Shown here: positions 5,843-7,305 of the stretch, in pieces
How positions within the stretch are numbered: the stretch's first letter is position 1
How the letters are laid out: every line of letters begins with the position of its first letter
Source: Phycisphaerales bacterium
Lineage (GTDB): Bacteria > Planctomycetota > Phycisphaerae > Sedimentisphaerales > Anaerobacaceae
Length of the DNA stretch: 7,305 nt
Direction: 5' to 3'
Assembly: GCA_011057845.1 (NCBI GenBank)
Contig: DSDB01000465.1
Location: forward strand, 1-7,305
Notes under the pieces: model-generated
Seen by the model: only the letters and a program-made list of their open reading frames with translations
What the model was told of the DNA's origin: nothing
Database searches by the model: none
Made by a program: the position numbers and the translations under genes

Positions 5843-7027
5843 ATGAAAATTCTACCGGTGGCATCAGTAATCGTATTAACGGCAGGCACATGGGCGGCCG
5901 CCTACAGCGGCGGCAACGGTACCCAGGCCGATCCCTGGCACATCGGCTCAACCGCCGACTGGGAGCAGTTGATGGATACCCCCGCCGACTGGGGCAAACA
6001 CTTCGTCCTGACGGCTGACCTCGATATGACGGACATTCCCATGACGCCGGTGGGCGATCTGTCCGTCAAGTTCACCGGCCGATTCGATGGCGCCGGCCAT
6101 ACCATCTCCAACGCCGTTATCGGCTGGCTCGGGGCCGATTACCTGGGTCTGTTCGGATATGTCGGCCCCACCGGACGTGTCGCGAATCTCAGCCTCATCA
6201 ACGCCGATGTACGCGGCCGCAACGCCGTCGGCGCCCTGGCCGGGCTTAACGCCGGCACGATAACCTCCTGCCGTGTAACCGGCTATGTCAGTGGCAACTC
6301 CCACGTCGGCGGACTGACCGGCAGCAACAATCGTGGGACCATCACCACCTGCTCAACGGCCGTCGCCGTCGGCGGCGACTCCCACGTCGGCGGACTGGCT
6401 GGCCGAAACGACTACTCCAGCACGATTGCCGCCTGCTACGCCACCGGCGACGTGAACGCCACGGGCAGTTACGCCGGCGGTCTGGTCGGCTATGACTACT
6501 ACGGCTCCATCGACACATGCTATGCGACCGGCCGGGTCAGCGGCGGCTCCGAGGTTGGCGGCCTGGTCGGACGGGTCCATTACGGGACGGTTGTCGACTC
6601 TTATGCCACCGGAGCTGTCAACGGTGGCGGCTCGCTCGGCGGGCTCGCCGGGGGCAGCTACTTTGGCTCGGTCTGGTACTGCTTCTGGGATATGGATACG
6701 AGCGGCAGGCTGTACAGCGCCGCCGGCACGGGCAAGACGACCCCACAGATGCAGACGCTCTCGACCTTCGCCAATGCCGGGTGGGATTTTGCGGACACCT
6801 GGGCGATTTGTGGGGGCACGAATTACCCGCGTCTGCGCTGGGCTATCCCCGCCGCCGATTTCCGCTGCCCCGACGGCGTCGACTGGCTCGACCTCGACTA
6901 CCTCCTGCAACGCTGGCTGGCGGACGACTGTGCGGCGGCTCAGGATTGCCAAGGCGCCGATCTGACGGGCGACGGTCGTGTGGACTTCGCCGACTTCGCC
7001 GCCCTCGCCGCCGACTGGCTCAAGTGA
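5843..7027 (+). CDS. Secreted GLUG-repeat beta-solenoid protein with C-terminal dockerin-like module
   Basis: 394 aa from ATG at 5843, chosen because it begins directly with a signal peptide (MKILPVASVIVLTAGTWAAA, cleavage near 20) and has AGGTGG (5831-5836) six bases upstream; a TTG at 5762 would place 27 unrelated residues before it. The mature start YSGGNGTQADPWHI is typical of surface proteins with GLUG motifs. Residues about 98-288 are roughly seven 25-28-residue repeats of the form VGGLxG...GxIxxCYATGxVxG (GLUG motif). Positions 143, 170, 198, 226 and 280 are cysteines at equivalent repeat sites. Residues 342-394 form a two-part dockerin-like module: a degenerate first half (DGVDWLDLDYLLQRWLADDC) and a good calcium loop DLTGDGRVDFAD (373-384) followed by FAALAADWL. 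Likely located at the cell surface or outside; adhesion or glycan binding is inferred, not shown. The membrane protein gene ends 111 bp upstream. Confidence 0.88.
   Translation: MKILPVASVIVLTAGTWAAAYSGGNGTQADPWHIGSTADWEQLMDTPADWGKHFVLTADLDMTDIPMTPVGDLSVKFTGRFDGAGHTISNAVIGWLGADYLGLFGYVGPTGRVANLSLINADVRGRNAVGALAGLNAGTITSCRVTGYVSGNSHVGGLTGSNNRGTITTCSTAVAVGGDSHVGGLAGRNDYSSTIAACYATGDVNATGSYAGGLVGYDYYGSIDTCYATGRVSGGSEVGGLVGRVHYGTVVDSYATGAVNGGGSLGGLAGGSYFGSVWYCFWDMDTSGRLYSAAGTGKTTPQMQTLSTFANAGWDFADTWAICGGTNYPRLRWAIPAADFRCPDGVDWLDLDYLLQRWLADDCAAAQDCQGADLTGDGRVDFADFAALAADWLK
6134..6706 (+). repeat. GLUG repeat array within the solenoid protein
   Basis: About seven protein repeats of 25-28 residues (residues 98-288). 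At DNA level most have diverged, but one 20-bp stretch is identical at 6297-6316 and 6378-6397, exactly 81 bp (27 codons) apart, pointing to duplication or exchange between adjacent units. Confidence 0.8.
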
Positions 7028-7034
7028 TCCGCAC

Positions 7035-7105
7035 CGGGGGTTGTCACCGCCCCGCGCCCCATGGCGCAGCCCACCTGACCGGCATGGGCCCGTCAGGGGC
7101 ATGCC
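7035..7105. terminator. GC-rich hairpin cluster between convergent genes
   Basis: Three candidate stems lie between or over the ends of the GLUG and uxaC genes: CGGGG/CCCCG (7035-7054), GCGCC/GGCGC with a CCAT loop (7054-7067), and GGCATG/CATGCC (7081-7105) with CCC/GGG inside. The last one covers the uxaC stop codon. The first two share a base and compete. None has a T-run, so intrinsic termination is uncertain. Confidence 0.3.
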
Positions 7106-7305
7106 ATCGGAAAATAGGCCCTGGCGTTGTTGAAGCAGATATCCTCCACCATCCGGCCCAGCAGGTCCCTATCGTCGGGCAACAGTCCCGCCTCGACGTC
7201 GCCGCCCAGCAGGTTGCAGAGGATCCGCCGAAAGTACTCATGCCGCGGATAGGATAGAAAACTCCGCGAGTCCGTCAGCATCCCCACGAACCGGCTCAGC
7301 AGGCC
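7093..7305 (-). CDS. uxaC: Uronate isomerase, C-terminal fragment (runs off window)
   Basis: The last 70 codons, stop at 7093-7095, continue past the right edge. The visible residues LLSRFVGMLTDSRSF, LSYPRHEYFRRILCNLLG and MVEDICFNNARAYF match the highly conserved C-terminus of glucuronate/galacturonate isomerase. UxaC is a cytoplasmic amidohydrolase-superfamily enzyme converting D-glucuronate to D-fructuronate and D-galacturonate to D-tagaturonate, the first step of the Ashwell pathway. The family is about 470 aa, so roughly 400 residues and the metal-binding motifs lie outside the window. It is convergent with the GLUG gene (65 bp between stop codons). It suggests the neighbourhood handles uronic acids, in keeping with the pectate-lyase-fold protein at the left end. 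Confidence 0.95.
   Translation of the reverse strand, partial: GLLSRFVGMLTDSRSFLSYPRHEYFRRILCNLLGGDVEAGLLPDDRDLLGRMVEDICFNNARAYFPMACP

Noticed and set aside
6134..6706. CRISPR-like or mobile tandem array
   Set aside because: The periodicity of about 81 bp is in frame and encodes GLUG protein repeats; units differ throughout and there are no constant repeats with unique spacers.

Overview
The window looks like chromosomal DNA from a GC-rich Gram-negative polysaccharide degrader, most likely a planctomycete of the Phycisphaerae / Sedimentisphaerales type. This is inferred from protein style: a GLUG-repeat secreted protein with a C-terminal dockerin-like calcium loop, a Tat-exported aldo/keto reductase, and exported carbohydrate-active proteins beside a uronate isomerase gene. 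No taxonomic marker gene is present.

Layout, left to right. (1) 29-3277, plus strand: a secreted right-handed beta-helix (pectate-lyase-fold) protein, then after about 50 bp a secreted (alpha/alpha)6-barrel glycoside hydrolase of the MGH1-like / GH63-related type. These probably form one transcription unit. (2) 3296-4210, minus strand, convergent with an 18-bp gap: an aldo/keto reductase with a Tat leader and a complete catalytic tetrad. (3) 4211-4738: a divergent intergenic region of about 530 bp. It holds a near-consensus sigma-70-type promoter facing right with a dyad in its spacer, a weaker promoter candidate facing left, a four-copy degenerate 7-bp tandem repeat and small hairpins. (4) 4739-5731, plus: a two-helix membrane protein with a coiled-coil and TPR-like cytoplasmic part, function unknown. 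(5) 5843-7027, plus: a secreted GLUG beta-solenoid protein ending in a dockerin-like module. (6) 7093-7305, minus: the last 70 codons of uronate isomerase (uxaC), running off the right edge.

The carbohydrate genes fit a working model. The beta-helix protein and the MGH1-like hydrolase act outside the cytoplasm on an oligo- or polysaccharide, possibly uronic-acid containing. Released uronate would be isomerised in the cytoplasm by UxaC. The exported reductase may act on a sugar-derived carbonyl. This link is contextual only: uxaC is on the opposite strand and the other genes need not be co-regulated. I see no RNA genes, CRISPR array, insertion sequence or phage element. I do not see convincing evidence of a wholly new system. 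The most unusual items are the exported reductase, the uncharacterised membrane TPR-like protein with a clear promoter/dyad, the heptamer repeat and the strong hairpin inside the 3' end of the first gene.
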